A DNA stretch of 64,000 bases from Cryptomeria japonica (taxonomy: Eukaryota; Streptophyta; Pinopsida; Cupressales; Cupressaceae). Of this stretch, positions 23,511 to 35,239 are shown piece after piece. Made by a program: the position numbers and the translations under genes. The DNA is taken from assembly GCF_030272615.1 (NCBI RefSeq), contig NC_081405.1, positions 567,979,095 through 568,043,094 on the forward strand, given 5' to 3'. A model generated the notes under the pieces. It did not search any database. It saw nothing but the letters and a program-made list of their open reading frames with translations, and had not been told where the DNA came from. Within the stretch, counting starts at the first letter, position 1. Each line of letters begins with the position of its first letter.

Positions 23511-25900
23511 TTCTCTACTGAATTAAATGCATAAGTTTAAATTAGGAGGTGGTGGGTTAGGAGCATGGAAAGCCACATTGAATTGAACAAAAATAATAAA
23601 TTTCATTAAGATTTAATAGCAAAAAAGTGCTCTCTAAAGTGTTACAAAATGACAGAATTTTTTAAAATAAAAATGACCTTTCACATTCAACTCTTTTTAC
23701 CTCCATTTTCTTTGAAGCATTCTATCCTCTCTCCTTAATTTGAAACAATTTCTATACTCATTCCTTATGTTTGAAAGGAATGTCGTATTTGCAAAATCTA
23801 CGATTTTATGATTACAAGTATCCCTATATTTTTAATTTTTCTAGACCCCTACATCAGCTGCATTATTTATAATTTATGCAGCTGAAACAAAAAACACCAT
23901 CTGTATAAACACCAAGTCTTCCTTCAAAGACTCCAATGGTAATTACCTGACTGGCAACTGTACCATCAAAAGTAGGGTTTGATCAACCATATTTATAGAT
24001 TTTAACATAAATTTTATTGTCACTGAATATGTCCATCCCTTTTGGCTTCTTTTGTTTGATGGCAAATAACAGCTTCCGCCTTTCCACAGTAGAAAACTCT
24101 TGGTTTTTATAATTGTCAAAACATTTATCCTTGCCTTTGATTTAAATAATAGATAATCATTAGTAACTTTACTAAATTGCCCACTGCTGCTCATTTGTTT
24201 TTCGGTTGCATAAGATAATTTCATCCCTTACATCTTCTGTGGTATCTTGACAAGCCTGTTCAAACATATCTTGTTCAACCCTTTTACATTCTGCCTTCAA
24301 TTTGCCCTGTCTGATCACAAATTTTGTGAGCCCTTTTACCTCCTAGCAATCTCCCTGTGGCCTCAGAGCATGCCTATCAATAAGGTAAATGGTGATTGCA
24401 ATTTGTCTCTAAGTACTATCTTGTGATTTCAAATGTTTTGTGTATGTGTCTTGAATATTATCCATGTAATCCTTAAGCATTTTTGCCTTCTCATATTAGT
24501 TCCCTATAACTTTGACCTTTTAGAGAACTACTAGCAGCTAAAAATACGTACTTAAATTCCTTGGGATTGAATTGAGTTATTCCAATAAGCCAGTCATTTG
24601 ACATTATTATCATTCCTGATATGCTTCCAGTTGTGGCCTAGAATTAGACTTTTTGGAATGGAAGCATTCTTCCCAATGTTAATAGTAATGTTATTCTTCA
24701 ATTTACCCATCTTTGGACGCTCTCCTTGGCCACAGAACAATCTTGGTAGATTAATTCTGAAGTTGCCAACCTTCTCTATCACTCTACCCACTAAAGCTCA
24801 CATGTATTTTACTCTTGTTTTAGCTTTTCTTCTTTCAAATGTTTCTTTTCTTCTATAGTCACCTGTTCTTCTTTCTTTCTCACTGAGATGCCATTCCTAA
24901 ATTGGCATAAAGTGAAAAATTTTCAACTTTTGGATGATATGTTTCTTCACCAGAACTTGTTTCCGATCACTCCAAAATTTCTTTATGAATTTTTTCTATG
25001 CATAGTTTGTTTATTTCGTGATAACAAACATAGTGTCAACTTCCTCTTCATCAGGAGAAAGATCAGCTGGCTTTCCATTGTAAAACATATTAACCTCATG
25101 TAATTTATAAAGGCATGGCGAAAATTACTCCATTGTGCTGCTCCAGATTGTGCTTATTTGTAGTATATCCTCTTGAAGATACACGAATCCTTCTGTTTTG
25201 ATCTCTGATCACGAAATGGAAACTTTGTTCGAATATACAGTACTCATGCCCTCAATGTCATACCATAGTCATAGTTCATATACAGGAGGCTCCTCAGTTC
25301 CCATTAAATTTAGCTCTGGAAAAAGGACATCTCATTGAGCATTCTTCTTATGCTATGATATCAAGGATTTTTAAAACATTTTGTCAAACAGTTCATAGAC
25401 ATTGTCTACAAGGAGTCACAAATTTTTTTCTGGCCTTCACACATCTAAATTCACCCAAACAGTTCTCAGGTCTTCTCCATGCTTCCATTTTTTGCATACA
25501 TAAAGCATTTACATTGATAATTTATTACCAAAATCTAGATTAATGGATATCTATAGCTAGATCTAATACTTTCACTTGGGTATGGGTTGGGAGGGTACTA
25601 GAAAATGTTGTGGAGTTTGGGTTGGACCACATGTAGCTTCTCAATCCATCAAACATTCAGTGTCTGGTAAGCGTATTACCACAGCCTGTTCTACTATATT
25701 TCCTTTTTTGATAACCTCTTTGCATCCATCAAATCTATATTATTTTACCAACAACAGTAGATAAGTATGAACATATAGCCATTGGCTTGTTCAATACCCA
25801 CAATTCATTTAGACTTATAATTATATATAGTCTTTATTGTCTCTCTTTGTCTCAGGTACTGTACTAGATTATAATCAATTGCAAGAAATATGTTCCTAAC
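23510..25900 (-). repeat. Tandem unit C, fullest copy
   Basis: Shares all anchors of A and B and in addition keeps the topoisomerase core (24370-25100). Upstream of it are the ttcccattaaatttagctctgg block (25295) and the atggatatctatagctagatc block (25545). Units average about 2 kb once the LINE is removed. Confidence 0.7.
24370..25100 (-). pseudogene. TOP1-like: DNA topoisomerase I (type IB) core, pseudogene
   Basis: The minus strand reads, in order: MFYNGKPADLSPDEEEVDTM (25060), FWSDRKQ...IIQKL...EWHLSEKE (24990-24890), KVGNFRINLPRLF (24770), KMGKLKNNITINIGK (24710), HNWKHIRNDNNVKWLAYWNN (24620), EFKYVFLAASSSLKGQS (24565) and RQIAITIYLIDRHALRP (24390). These follow the core of eukaryotic nuclear topoisomerase I, which relaxes DNA by transient 3'-phosphotyrosyl nicking. 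About 240 codons run with no visible intron, although plant TOP1 genes are split by introns, which suggests a processed copy. Stops and one frameshift (near 24575) kill it. The C-terminal catalytic Tyr region was not found. Confidence 0.85.
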
Positions 25901-27880
25901 CGATTCTTCAATGGGTACACCCTTTAGACCCTCCTGCAGCCTTAAGGTGTGTTGATCAACACATTTATATTTATTAAGAACCTACATGACAAAGCTCTTC
26001 TCCAGGCTGAGGAACATGGTCACATGAATGAAGCACTATGGCACCACCCAATCTAGGCTGGTATGGAACAGATTTCCCATTTTATCATTGTTACAGAGCA
26101 AAGAGTCGTGTGTAACCTTGGCCTTTATTTTAATTGCACCAATAACTATTCCACATATCATCATCAGATAAATTCATTGAAGGGGCATTCTAAAACTTTC
26201 AGTTGTTGAAATTTTTAGGATTATTTTAAAGTGGATGTCTCATGATTTTTTTTAGTTTAAAGTTAAATTTTTAAGTTTCTAAATTTATAAAAGCTGGTGA
26301 TTTCATGAATTTTATTATTTTTCATATTCAATTTAACAGAGAAAATTTAAAAAAAAAAAAAAAAAAAAAAATTGATGGTAGAAAAATGTCTAAGCCGATG
26401 GAGTAATTTCTAGTGCCCTCATTGCACTTGCTTAAATTTTAAAACTAAAAAGTAAAGACTGTTGTTGTTGAAGAAAATATTCTATATAACCCTGTAACAT
26501 TCTTTAATATTATTATTATTTCATGGACCCTACTTCTATAAAATAGATTTTAAAGCCTCCCAAACATATTTCAATTTTGAGTTATTCTTGCTTCTCTTTG
26601 ATAAGCCATTAAAAACATGTTGCACTTAATTCTCTCTAATATTAATTAGGATGGTTTCATTACTTGATTTCCTTTTACCCTCATTTTTCTTTGTCAACCT
26701 TTCAAATTATGAGGCCTGCATTTTCATTTGCAAAGTCACACATGAATTTAACATGAAATCTGCATAAACAAACGTGAGACAATGGAATTTTAGGAAAATA
26801 TTTTGGTCAATAAAATTTAAATTTAAATATTAGATTTAAAATTTAAAATTATAAATTATGTATTTCAATTAAAATATTCAAATTTTCACATTCAAACATT
26901 AAATGTATATGTCAATATATATTTAATATGTTATTTAAACTTAAATTTATAAATTCAAAAGTATATTTTTATAACATGTTAATGTTCATGAAATTTTAAT
27001 AAAAAAAAAATATTGAATATTTTAAAATATATTACATTTTTTTATAGATAAATCTTGTTCAAATTTCAGTAAGGTGTTGTTGTTGAATGTTTCTATGGAA
27101 GATGAAGTCTCTTGTTTGTGATCCCAAATATTCAGACTCCATATTAAAAAGTGTTTACTCCTTTAAAAAACCTTATTTAATTTTTTATTAACTTTAAAAA
27201 ATAATAATATAAATTAAAGAAAAAACAGATGAGTGATAAAAAAAAATACATCCTAAAGACAAAATACAAAACAAAGATGAAAAACATAATAATAATAATT
27301 AAATATGGATTCATTTTAAATTATCTCATCATCATATTTCATTAATCAATAATAATAATAACTAGAGCATGGATTCGTTTGAAATTGTCTCAGCATCATA
27401 TTTCTTTAATCAATACACTCGTTCTCCCTTTTTGCTGAACACCTAAGGCCAAAAATAAAAGACGATTCATATCTCCATTGGATTCAGAATGGATTTTTAC
27501 ACTGCAATTTGAATTAATGGAAGAGACCGTTTAAATTAACCAGCAAATCAGCGAAATTTATCAGCTAAACAAAATGACCATTTAATGAAATCAACTGTCT
27601 AACGAAACCAATTCTAAAGAAGGCACTAAAACAGGCTGCCAATATTATTTCTTGAAAGATCTTTAAAGAATTACATTGAGAAGAACGCCTAACAATTTGT
27701 CCAATAAAGAAAACTCTTGAGGAGCAAAAGCCCAATGGTAGAATTCATCAGAATCAAAATACTATCATTAAATTCTTCTAGTATAAGAAGTGACTGTAAT
27801 AAATTGATTACAGTGACTGTAAACAATAAACGAGAAGAACCAAAAATAAAGATAAATTCCTGTCAAACTCTTTCGTGGCC
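25900..27880. other. AT-rich DNA, no gene recognised
   Basis: Very AT-rich, with an A23 run at 26349-26371 and ATT/AAT-rich stretches near 26500, 27290 and 27350. No ORF has protein-like composition. Confidence 0.45.
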
Positions 27881-27888
27881 CCTCCTTT

Positions 27889-28221
27889 CTATTTCAAAAC
27901 TGTTCGACTAGAAAGTTTCCATGAGACAGGCTGAGCAGTGGAGACTCTTGTACCCAAAGGCGACCTACAGGAAGGCTCTGAATCATTTACATAAACACTA
28001 GAGGAAATACATGCGATTGTCAACTTTTGTCTGGGACAATAAGGAATTTCCTTCCTAAATTCCTTTCCCACATGCTGATCCTCTTCTTTTATTCTGACCA
28101 CCTGACTGTGAAGAAACGGCCTTACATCATCCAAAGAATTCGTAGAGCAGCCACCCATATTAAAAACAAATCTGAAAAATCTCCTGCAACTTTCAAACAG
28201 GATGACAAATAAGAAACCCAA
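27889..28221 (-). CDS. Hypothetical short protein or first exon
   Basis: A 110-codon minus-strand ORF. The second Met begins MGGCSTNSLDDVRPFLHSQV, whose Gly2 and Ser/Thr positions fit an N-myristoylation signal. Upstream on the minus strand is TATAAG (28294-28299), about 135 bp before that Met, at a fair distance for a promoter plus a short leader. The rest is hydrophilic (QVVRIKEEDQHVGKEFRKE; PVSWKLSSRTVLK). I recognise no family. It could be a first exon of a host gene or a chance ORF in old repeat DNA; the composition is more protein-like than other ORFs nearby. Confidence 0.3.
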   Translation of the reverse strand: MGFLFVILFESCRRFFRFVFNMGGCSTNSLDDVRPFLHSQVVRIKEEDQHVGKEFRKEIPYCPRQKLTIACISSSVYVNDSEPSCRSPLGTRVSTAQPVSWKLSSRTVLK

Positions 28222-28224
28222 AAC

Positions 28225-29049
28225 CTAAAAGCCAAAAGATTCAAAGAAAAAACTGTGGAAGAAATAACCAAATCTTTTTCAGAGTTTTGGGTAATCTTAT
28301 AAAGGAATGATCTGCTTTTATACAGGTGTAAACCCCAAAAAAAAATGGGGCAAACTAATTAGACTGGAGAATGCAGTCTACATGTATTACACCTCAACCA
28401 GTAGATATATGTATGGAAGAGAGTTTATCACTGAAGAATATAGTCTACATATGGCGGCTTAAATAAATGTGAAGCTTGTTGCATGCAAGAAACTCATAAC
28501 AAATTTCCCAATAAGCGATGGTATGGCGGAAATGTAGCATTTTAGCGGTCTTCACAGAGGTCTTGTGAGTCTTTTGATCACTAAATTCAAATAGAGAGTT
28601 TTAATGCCATTTTCTCGCCAAACCCAAGTCTCTAACTCCACTGCTTTAATGGCGGATTCGTACAGAACTTGTAAGTTTTCGGCTGTAAGAATGGCGAAGA
28701 CAACGGTTTGTTGAACACGCCAATTTGCTGTAGACCATTTGAAACCCAGCTAATCATAGCCAACAATAGCTCTAATGATAATAGAAAGGAAAAGAAAAAG
28801 AAAAACTGCAGTTTATCCAGATTACAGGCACTTTGTGGGGACGATAAAATAAGACTGGGTTTTAAAGGAGGATTTTGTAGTGCCTAATGTGAACACCTAA
28901 ACATTTAATATGGTGTTGAAAAAAACAAGTTAAAGGATTTGTACTATGTAATGTGAACACATTTCATCTCCGTTTCAGTGGGTGGTGTGTATATCATGTT
29001 TTAAATTATTTGGATATTTTTTCTATTTAATTTTTATTAGTTCTTTTTT
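28225..29049. other. No gene recognised
   Basis: Contains the possible promoter of the ORF above and otherwise unique-looking DNA with no long ORF. Confidence 0.4.
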
Positions 29050-29619
29050 TTTTTGGAAAATCTTATATCATCTATATTATTCGAGTCTCATATTTTATAA
29101 TGTTGGAGTCTTTTATTTAGTAAGATTTGATTTTTGGGCGATTTATTAAAAAACCATTCAACTTCACAAGCAAATCAAAGGCCCATTGATTCATATATTT
29201 AAATTATGTGATAATTTATTTTTCAAAATTCAATTATATAGTTTTTGTGTCAATTCTTATTGATCTATATTTTAAGAGGAATGTTCTATAAAAATATGTC
29301 TTTCATGATTATAAATGATCCATTAGACGTTCATTTGATCTAGGCGATGCTTTCTGAGTTGGATTATCTCTTAGGAATTATCGATGCTTTAACCTAGTTA
29401 GCATCACTTAGATGCAATAAGTGCTATATAGACAATTCACGATCATGGAAGATAGGTTCTTATAAGATATGCACCAATGAAGATTGACTTAATAACTATC
29501 CATTTGATCATACAATTTTCTTTCACTTTCTTTACAAATAACTAAAACATGAGTTGGCTTGATGGTAATGACACATATAGGAGTTAATATTCATGTCCAT
29601 AGGGTATGCTTCTTCTTAT
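29050..29619. repeat. Repeat R, copy 1, left part
   Basis: Matches 60625-61105 at many points (for example gattcatatatttaaattatg at 29189 and 60760, and tagtttttgtgtcaatt at 29239). It is cut at 29619 by gypsy-3 and resumes at 51501. Non-coding. Confidence 0.75.
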
Positions 29620-29902
29620 CAAATTCTCCCTCATAGAACTCTTAGGTATATACAACTAAACTCATATGAATAACATCCTATCTTTAATGAAGTAATCCAA
29701 CCACTTACTTATATCTACTATAACCGGTTCTCTACATGCTTTCCAAGGTTCTGCAAAATCCGGGTCATCATCATACAAGGTCTTCAACTCCTCAAATCCT
29801 AGCACTGTCACTCTCATTTCTATCAGCAAATTCCTCCTTCTACTTAATGGATCAACAACTTTGTTTTACTTCCCACTCCTATGCTTCAATACAAAGGTGT
29901 AA
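29620..29902 (-). pseudogene. Gypsy-3 RNase H end and pre-integrase segment
   Basis: Read on the minus strand from 29902: FVLKHRSGK, then a stop, NKVVDPLSRR, then VTVLGFEELKTLYDDDPDF and IPKSSMREN. This is the standard gypsy sequence that follows RNase H and precedes the integrase zinc finger. It is the direct continuation of the reading frame that breaks off at 47605, apart from a small indel. The segment ends at 29620 against repeat R. Confidence 0.9.
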
Positions 29903-29926
29903 GGGTAATTGCACAAAGATGGTGGT
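29903..29926 (+). repeat. Left terminal inverted repeat of the DNA transposon
   Basis: Begins GGGTAATTGCACAAAG. It pairs with the complement of 47581-47604, with mismatches only at positions 6 and 7. Partial similarity (A/G-rich) goes on for about 10 bp more. Confidence 0.9.
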
Positions 29927-30758
29927 AAAAAAGGGGGGTATAACTAGACACTTTTTTTCAGAAATCAAGTGAACCTGAACTTGGAAGCAAAATTTGAAAG
30001 TCATCCACTCAAGATATGAAGATAATCAAAGAACAAATATTGTAGTACTCTGAATCTAGTTTCCAAAATACTAAACTTTTTCAATATTGGATAAGATTAA
30101 GGGGGGTAAAATCCTTCATGCACGAAAAAAAGACCCTTATTTTTCCTGAAAAACATAACATAGTGTCTAACATGCGCATCAAAAAAGTCATAGTTAATTT
30201 TAGTATTTTAACAAATCCTTTGGCAGAAAGATAGTTAAGAGTGAGAACTAGAAGTTGTGTATTTTTTTGTAATTTTTTGTTGAGTATTTGCTTTTAATTA
30301 TTTTTCCAATCGAGCACATCCTGAAAATTAGGTACCTGTTCGTGTGAGAAATCATAAATTGCACTAAAAAATACAATTTTAAATTTTTTTTTTGTAAAGA
30401 ATCAAGTGCACTACAATAATATAGAAAGTTTTTTAAATTTGGATAAGTAGATCAAAAGTTATTAAAAAAATGGTACAAGTATGTCTGTGAGAACTATGGA
30501 GACACTGGTAAAACAAATTCAATAATAATATGTTATTGTTGTTCAAATTTTTAAAAAATTATATGGTTAGAAAGCTTAGAAGATGGGTGAAAATATGGTG
30601 GCAATTTTAGAAATACCCACTTGATGAAGTGTAAACCTGATGATGACAAATTCGAGAAACCAAGTTGATAAAATAAAACATGTCAAAAAGGAGAGAAATC
30701 AAACTTCCAACCCATAGCTTTGTCATCTAGGCCTATTTCCAAGCCTAAACAGTCAAAA

Positions 30759-30979
30759 GCATGTACAGGGTACCTATGGTATCAGAAGCACATACAGGCT
30801 ATGTTTATTTAAAATTTGGGAGTGTGTATAATATGAGTATAATAATATATTATATATATTATATATAATATATATGTATATAATAATATATAATATATTA
30901 AGTATATATATACACACATGTGTGTGTATGTATGTGTATTGTCTCTCTTTCTCTGTCCCTCTCTCAAGAACGTACATGG

Positions 30980-31020
<41 letters not shown>

Positions 31021-31274
31021 CTCTCTCCTCTTCTTCCTCTCTCCATACCCCATCCCTCCCTCTCTTCTTCTCTCCCTCCCCACTATTTCTCTCTCCCTAC
31101 CCCCTTTATCTCCCTTACTTTATATTGTTGTATTTCAATTAGGTCTTCCATGTAGTGGTCACCATTTGGATGAATAGTAGACCTAATAATCCCAAGGTCC
31201 ACAGTTTGAGTTCGAGAGGCTATGCTTTCCTTGATAGACTTAGCATTTGACTCAATGTACAAAACCAATTATGA

Positions 31275-31310
<36 letters not shown>

Positions 31311-31561
31311 CCCCCCCCTCCCTTTTCCTTCACATTTTCTTTACTACAAATAACGTGTACGGGGTACTGAGTCTATTATTTCGTTGCCTTGTCATAATAT
31401 TTTTAAGGCCTACGAGCGCGTACACAGTATTTTATGAGTTCTAAGCGCGTATAGGTTAAAAAAATATTGTTGGGATTGCAAACATTTTAGGGACTAACAA
31501 CGCATACGTGGTTATTAAAAGACCGCATACGTGGTTATTAATAGATTGCGTACGTGGTACT
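30759..31561 (+). repeat. Left subterminal motif cluster
   Basis: Copies of a motif near GCGTACGTGGTA lie at about 30759, 30788, 30969, 31352, 31415, 31444, 31501, 31524 and 31548. The last three (CGCATACGTGGTTATTA twice, then GCGTACGTGGTAC) are the closest. Such clusters are usual transposase or accessory-protein binding sites in large DNA transposons. Two CT microsatellites (30983-31018 and 31277-31306) lie among them. Confidence 0.7.
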
Positions 31562-31675
31562 TAAACATAGTTTTATTTTCCCAAGAGCCTCAACAACCTC
31601 AAAATAATTTTTTGAGGTCGTTGAAGGCCCCACTGCAACTATGTCTGCACTTCTGTCATTGTTTTATACATAGAA

Positions 31676-31860
31676 GTAAGTGAATTTTTTGTTTTTGCAT
31701 GACTTCAAATAATTGAATTGGTGTTCTTATTAGTTTTTTCAATATTATTGTGATTGTTTAATAGTTTTGATTCAAAAAAATAATGATAAGATACATATTT
31801 ATGGTTATTTGATTGTTATGAACTTTTGTTTACATATATTTGTAATATGATTCTATTTAG
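31676..31860 (+). other. Probable 5'-UTR intron of the transposase gene
   Basis: Donor GTAAGT at 31676 and acceptor TTCTATTTAG at 31860, 17 bp upstream of the start codon. The interval is T-rich, as plant introns are. Confidence 0.5.
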
Positions 31861-31877
31861 GACAATAGATATCAACC

Positions 31878-34736
31878 ATGAGAAAAAACAAGCGAGGAAT
31901 GATGGAACAACGAGAGATTGAAAAGGAAAGACAAAGGCAACATATGAAGAAATTATGTGACATAAGAACAATGGAACAAGAAGGTATGTCATCCTCAACA
32001 TCTCAATTCAATTTACCAAACAAACATAATGCACCTAATGCAATTGAAGAAGAGACATTTGATTTACCATATGAACCTAATGCAATTAAATGATGAACAT
32101 TCACCTGCTCTATTTGATGAATTGAATGTACACAATGCATCGATGTTAACATTTCCTAGAATCATTCGTAGGAAACCAAAGTATCTAATTGACATTGATG
32201 AGAATATATTGAAGCGAATGCCCGATAAAATGAATGAACGAACTTATAGGAGAATGGTTAAAAGAATATGGAAAAACTATTTTGAAAAATTAAATCAAAC
32301 CGCAATATGTCAATTAATTGTTCAAATGATTAAAAATTTGAATTTTAGAGAGACAATGAAAATTCTAGGCCTAAGATCATCTGAAAGTAACATCGAAATA
32401 ACAATTGTGAGAAATCTATTTGATGCATATAAAGCTATTGGTTCAAAATCACGTACTAAAGATTCTAATGTTACTCGACGTGTCATTACATCAACCATAA
32501 TGAGCAAGAAAATAAAAAAAGATCGTTTGATAAGAAAAACAAGTAAGTCATTAAACATTAGTAGAACAACATTAAGTAAAGCATTACAGAGGTGGGAAAA
32601 AATAGAGGGACCTAACAATAATTCTCTTTGGGCATTCTCGGGTAGACTACCATGCAAAGACATGGCTGTTGATGATGCACTAAGAACATTAATTAAATTT
32701 TTTTGGCATGACAACACAAGAGTTTCGCCCAACTAAAGAGATGTTGGTAGAAGGCAAATAGAGTCTATAAATTGTGAGCCACATGCCAAACACTATTTGG
32801 ATATATGACAAACAAAATTTTATGAAAGATTCCTTGAAAAGTTTCCTCAAATAAGAATTTCTCAAAGATTTTTTAAAATGGGAAAACCTTTTTATATTAA
32901 GATTAATCATGCATGCACCATGTGTTGTTGTAGGATGCATATTGAATTTTCCATGCACTATGATATTTTTCATCATATTTGTTCTACTTTGCACACTAAT
33001 AATGTTTTGCAGGAATGTAATATATAAGCACCTCCTAAGTCGGTAAGAGAATTTATTTCAAGTGGGCTATGTAATAGACATGATGATTGCATTTATTATA
33101 AGATGTCTTGTTTGGAAGGTTCTTGTGCTATATGTGGTGGTTTGCAATGTTTACCAAGATGTGTACATTTGAAGAGCACACATGAAACTGGTAGGAAACT
33201 AGTTTCTTTTGGAAAATACAAGACAGTCACATATGGAGTTAAAGATGGAAAAGATTTGAAGAGATGTGAGTTAGTGAAAAATGATATATGTGTAGTTGAA
33301 TTTATGAAAATGTTTCAAGAGAAACTAGTTTATAAGTACATAATGCATACACATAGAGCTCAATGGTTAGATGAGCAATTCAGGTTATATAAGGACACAT
33401 TTCCTCTTGGCACCATTGTCTCTATTGTTGATTTTGCTAAAAAATTATACACTGCAACCTGAAAATGAAGTGCAATCTATGTATTATCATTCTACACAAG
33501 TTTCTATTTTTGTACACATAACATTCATGCATGCAGATGATAACATAAAGGAGGATAGAAAAGTTGTAAGAGAGTATCACTTCTACATAGGCAATGATCA
33601 TACTCATTCATGGGAGTTTGTACAAGGATGATTTAAAGCTTTCTATGATAATTTATAGGAAAGAAACCTACAATACAACCAACACTTAATATGGTCAGAT
33701 AATTACACCGCACAATTCAAGAATGTGAGGATGTTTTATTGGTTGACAAGGATGCATATGACAAGCGGTGTACAACATTTTTGGAATTTCACTGAGGCTG
33801 GACATGGTAAGGGAGAGCACGATGGTGTAGGAGCATGTGTAAAAAGAGCCCTAGCTATAGAAGAATTGAAGTATGAAGGTGGTGCTGAGTTAATAGATGC
33901 ATAAACAATTGTGTGATGGTGTAACTCTACGATGGGTCCAGGTAATCCAGGTACGTCAATGGTTTGTAGATATTTTTGGTTGATCACTGAATCTACATTG
34001 AAAAATATCTAGATTTTTTGTACAATTGTAGGATTGAGTGACATGCACTCATTTATGAGTTCAAATGCAAGTTCACTGATAATTTATACTAGATGGATGG
34101 TATGTTTTTGCTCTTTGTACATGTATTGTTTGTGGGAAGAATGTGAATCACAAGAGTGGGTTGACAAATGGTCTTGTAAACCGTTGGTGCCCATTGATAC
34201 ATATCAAATTCCCAAAGCACTACAATTGAGCCAGATGGAGACATTAGTGGATTTTGACCATGTATTTGACCTAGTGGATTTAGGTGATTTTTTGAGTTAA
34301 TTTTTTGCAGGTATTATTTTTGGTATTAATTATCACTTTATAAAATGCAGGTCATGTGTATGCAATTGTTGCAAAAGAGAACAATGAAGAAGGAACAAAT
34401 TACTATTTGTGTCGTTATATTGAGCCTAAAAGAAAATTGACAACCACAATCAATGACAGAGAGGGTATTGAGTACCCAGTAGGGTCTACTGTCGTTACAG
34501 GAACATGTCTTAGGAGATACCCTATCAAGAATTTTGATGTTTGGTTGTTCAAGGATTTTGAAACACACAGACATATTCTTCATTTCTCTAACCTTGTTGT
34601 TGCAACAAATATTCATTTGATGAAGTATCGTGGTAGACCTCATAACAAGATTTTATGTAAAGTTCATGAATGTGACCGCGAAGCAATACTTGACACAATA
34701 TGGGTTAGAGACGATCCTGAAGGCTCACTTGATTGA
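31878..34736 (+). pseudogene. Transposase of the Sola-like element, decayed
   Basis: Start MRKNKRGMMEQREIEKERQR opens a basic, probably DNA-binding N-terminus. A helical region (RTYRRMVKRIWKNYFEKLN) follows, then SLNISRTTLSKALQRW and a Cys-rich part (CTMCCCRMH; CYKMSC-like; CAICGGLQCLPRC). The core has VDFAKKLYT (33430), WSDNYTAQFKN (33700) and EAGHGKGEHDGVGACVKRAL (33795), which look like the two Asp and the Glu of a DDE catalytic core. The C-terminal part (34351-34736) ends at TGA. Likely introns are 33955-34032 and about 34283-34350. Frameshifts near 32090 and 33462 and several stops (32734, 32806, 33006, 33629) disable it. The VDFA/SD/HGKG-DG pattern is one I know from transposon proteins in animals and plants. 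Confidence 0.8.
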
Positions 34737-34789
34737 TTCTACGGTTCAGAGTAGAATGATTTTGAGAATTTTGTATATATCGTCGACAA

Positions 34790-35045
34790 ATTATTTTATA
34801 TTCATTTTTTTGTATATGTAAATGCCCACGAGCTGATTTGTACATGTTTAGGGGCATAATTTTGTATATTTAAATGGCAATGAGCTGATTTGTACATATA
34901 TTTAGATGCCAAATTTTGTATATTAAAATGACGATGAGATGAATTGCACATATTGTAATGCCAAATTTTGTATAAAATCCCATTAGATTATTTGTAAGAC
35001 ATTTTTTTGTATATTCAAATAGCCAAGAGTTGATTTGACCATATT
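34790..35045. repeat. Tandem minisatellite, unit about 55-60 bp
   Basis: TTTTGTATAT, then AAATGNCNATGAGCTGATTTG and TACATATTT-like segments, recur four to five times just downstream of the transposase stop. A TTTTGTGACTAT repeat follows at 35080-35130. Confidence 0.7.
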
Positions 35046-35239
35046 TAGAGAATTTTTTTTTAATAATATGTGACAATATTTTGTGACTATTTTTTGTGTC
35101 TATGTTTTGTGACTATGTTTTGAGTTTATGTGATGTGATAAGGTCAATCATGACCATTCTTGATTCTTGTATAATCAAGGATAATTATTTGAGTCATTAT
35201 CTTGTCATAGGAGTCATAGATTGAGTCTAGATACAATTT

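Noticed and set aside
29736-29972. 78-codon plus-strand ORF crossing the left end of the transposon
   Set aside because: It spans the insertion junction and is antisense to real gypsy coding sequence.
30874-31444. Ser/Leu-rich ORFs and Thr/His/Ile ORFs
   Set aside because: Produced by CT and TA microsatellites within the transposon's left end.
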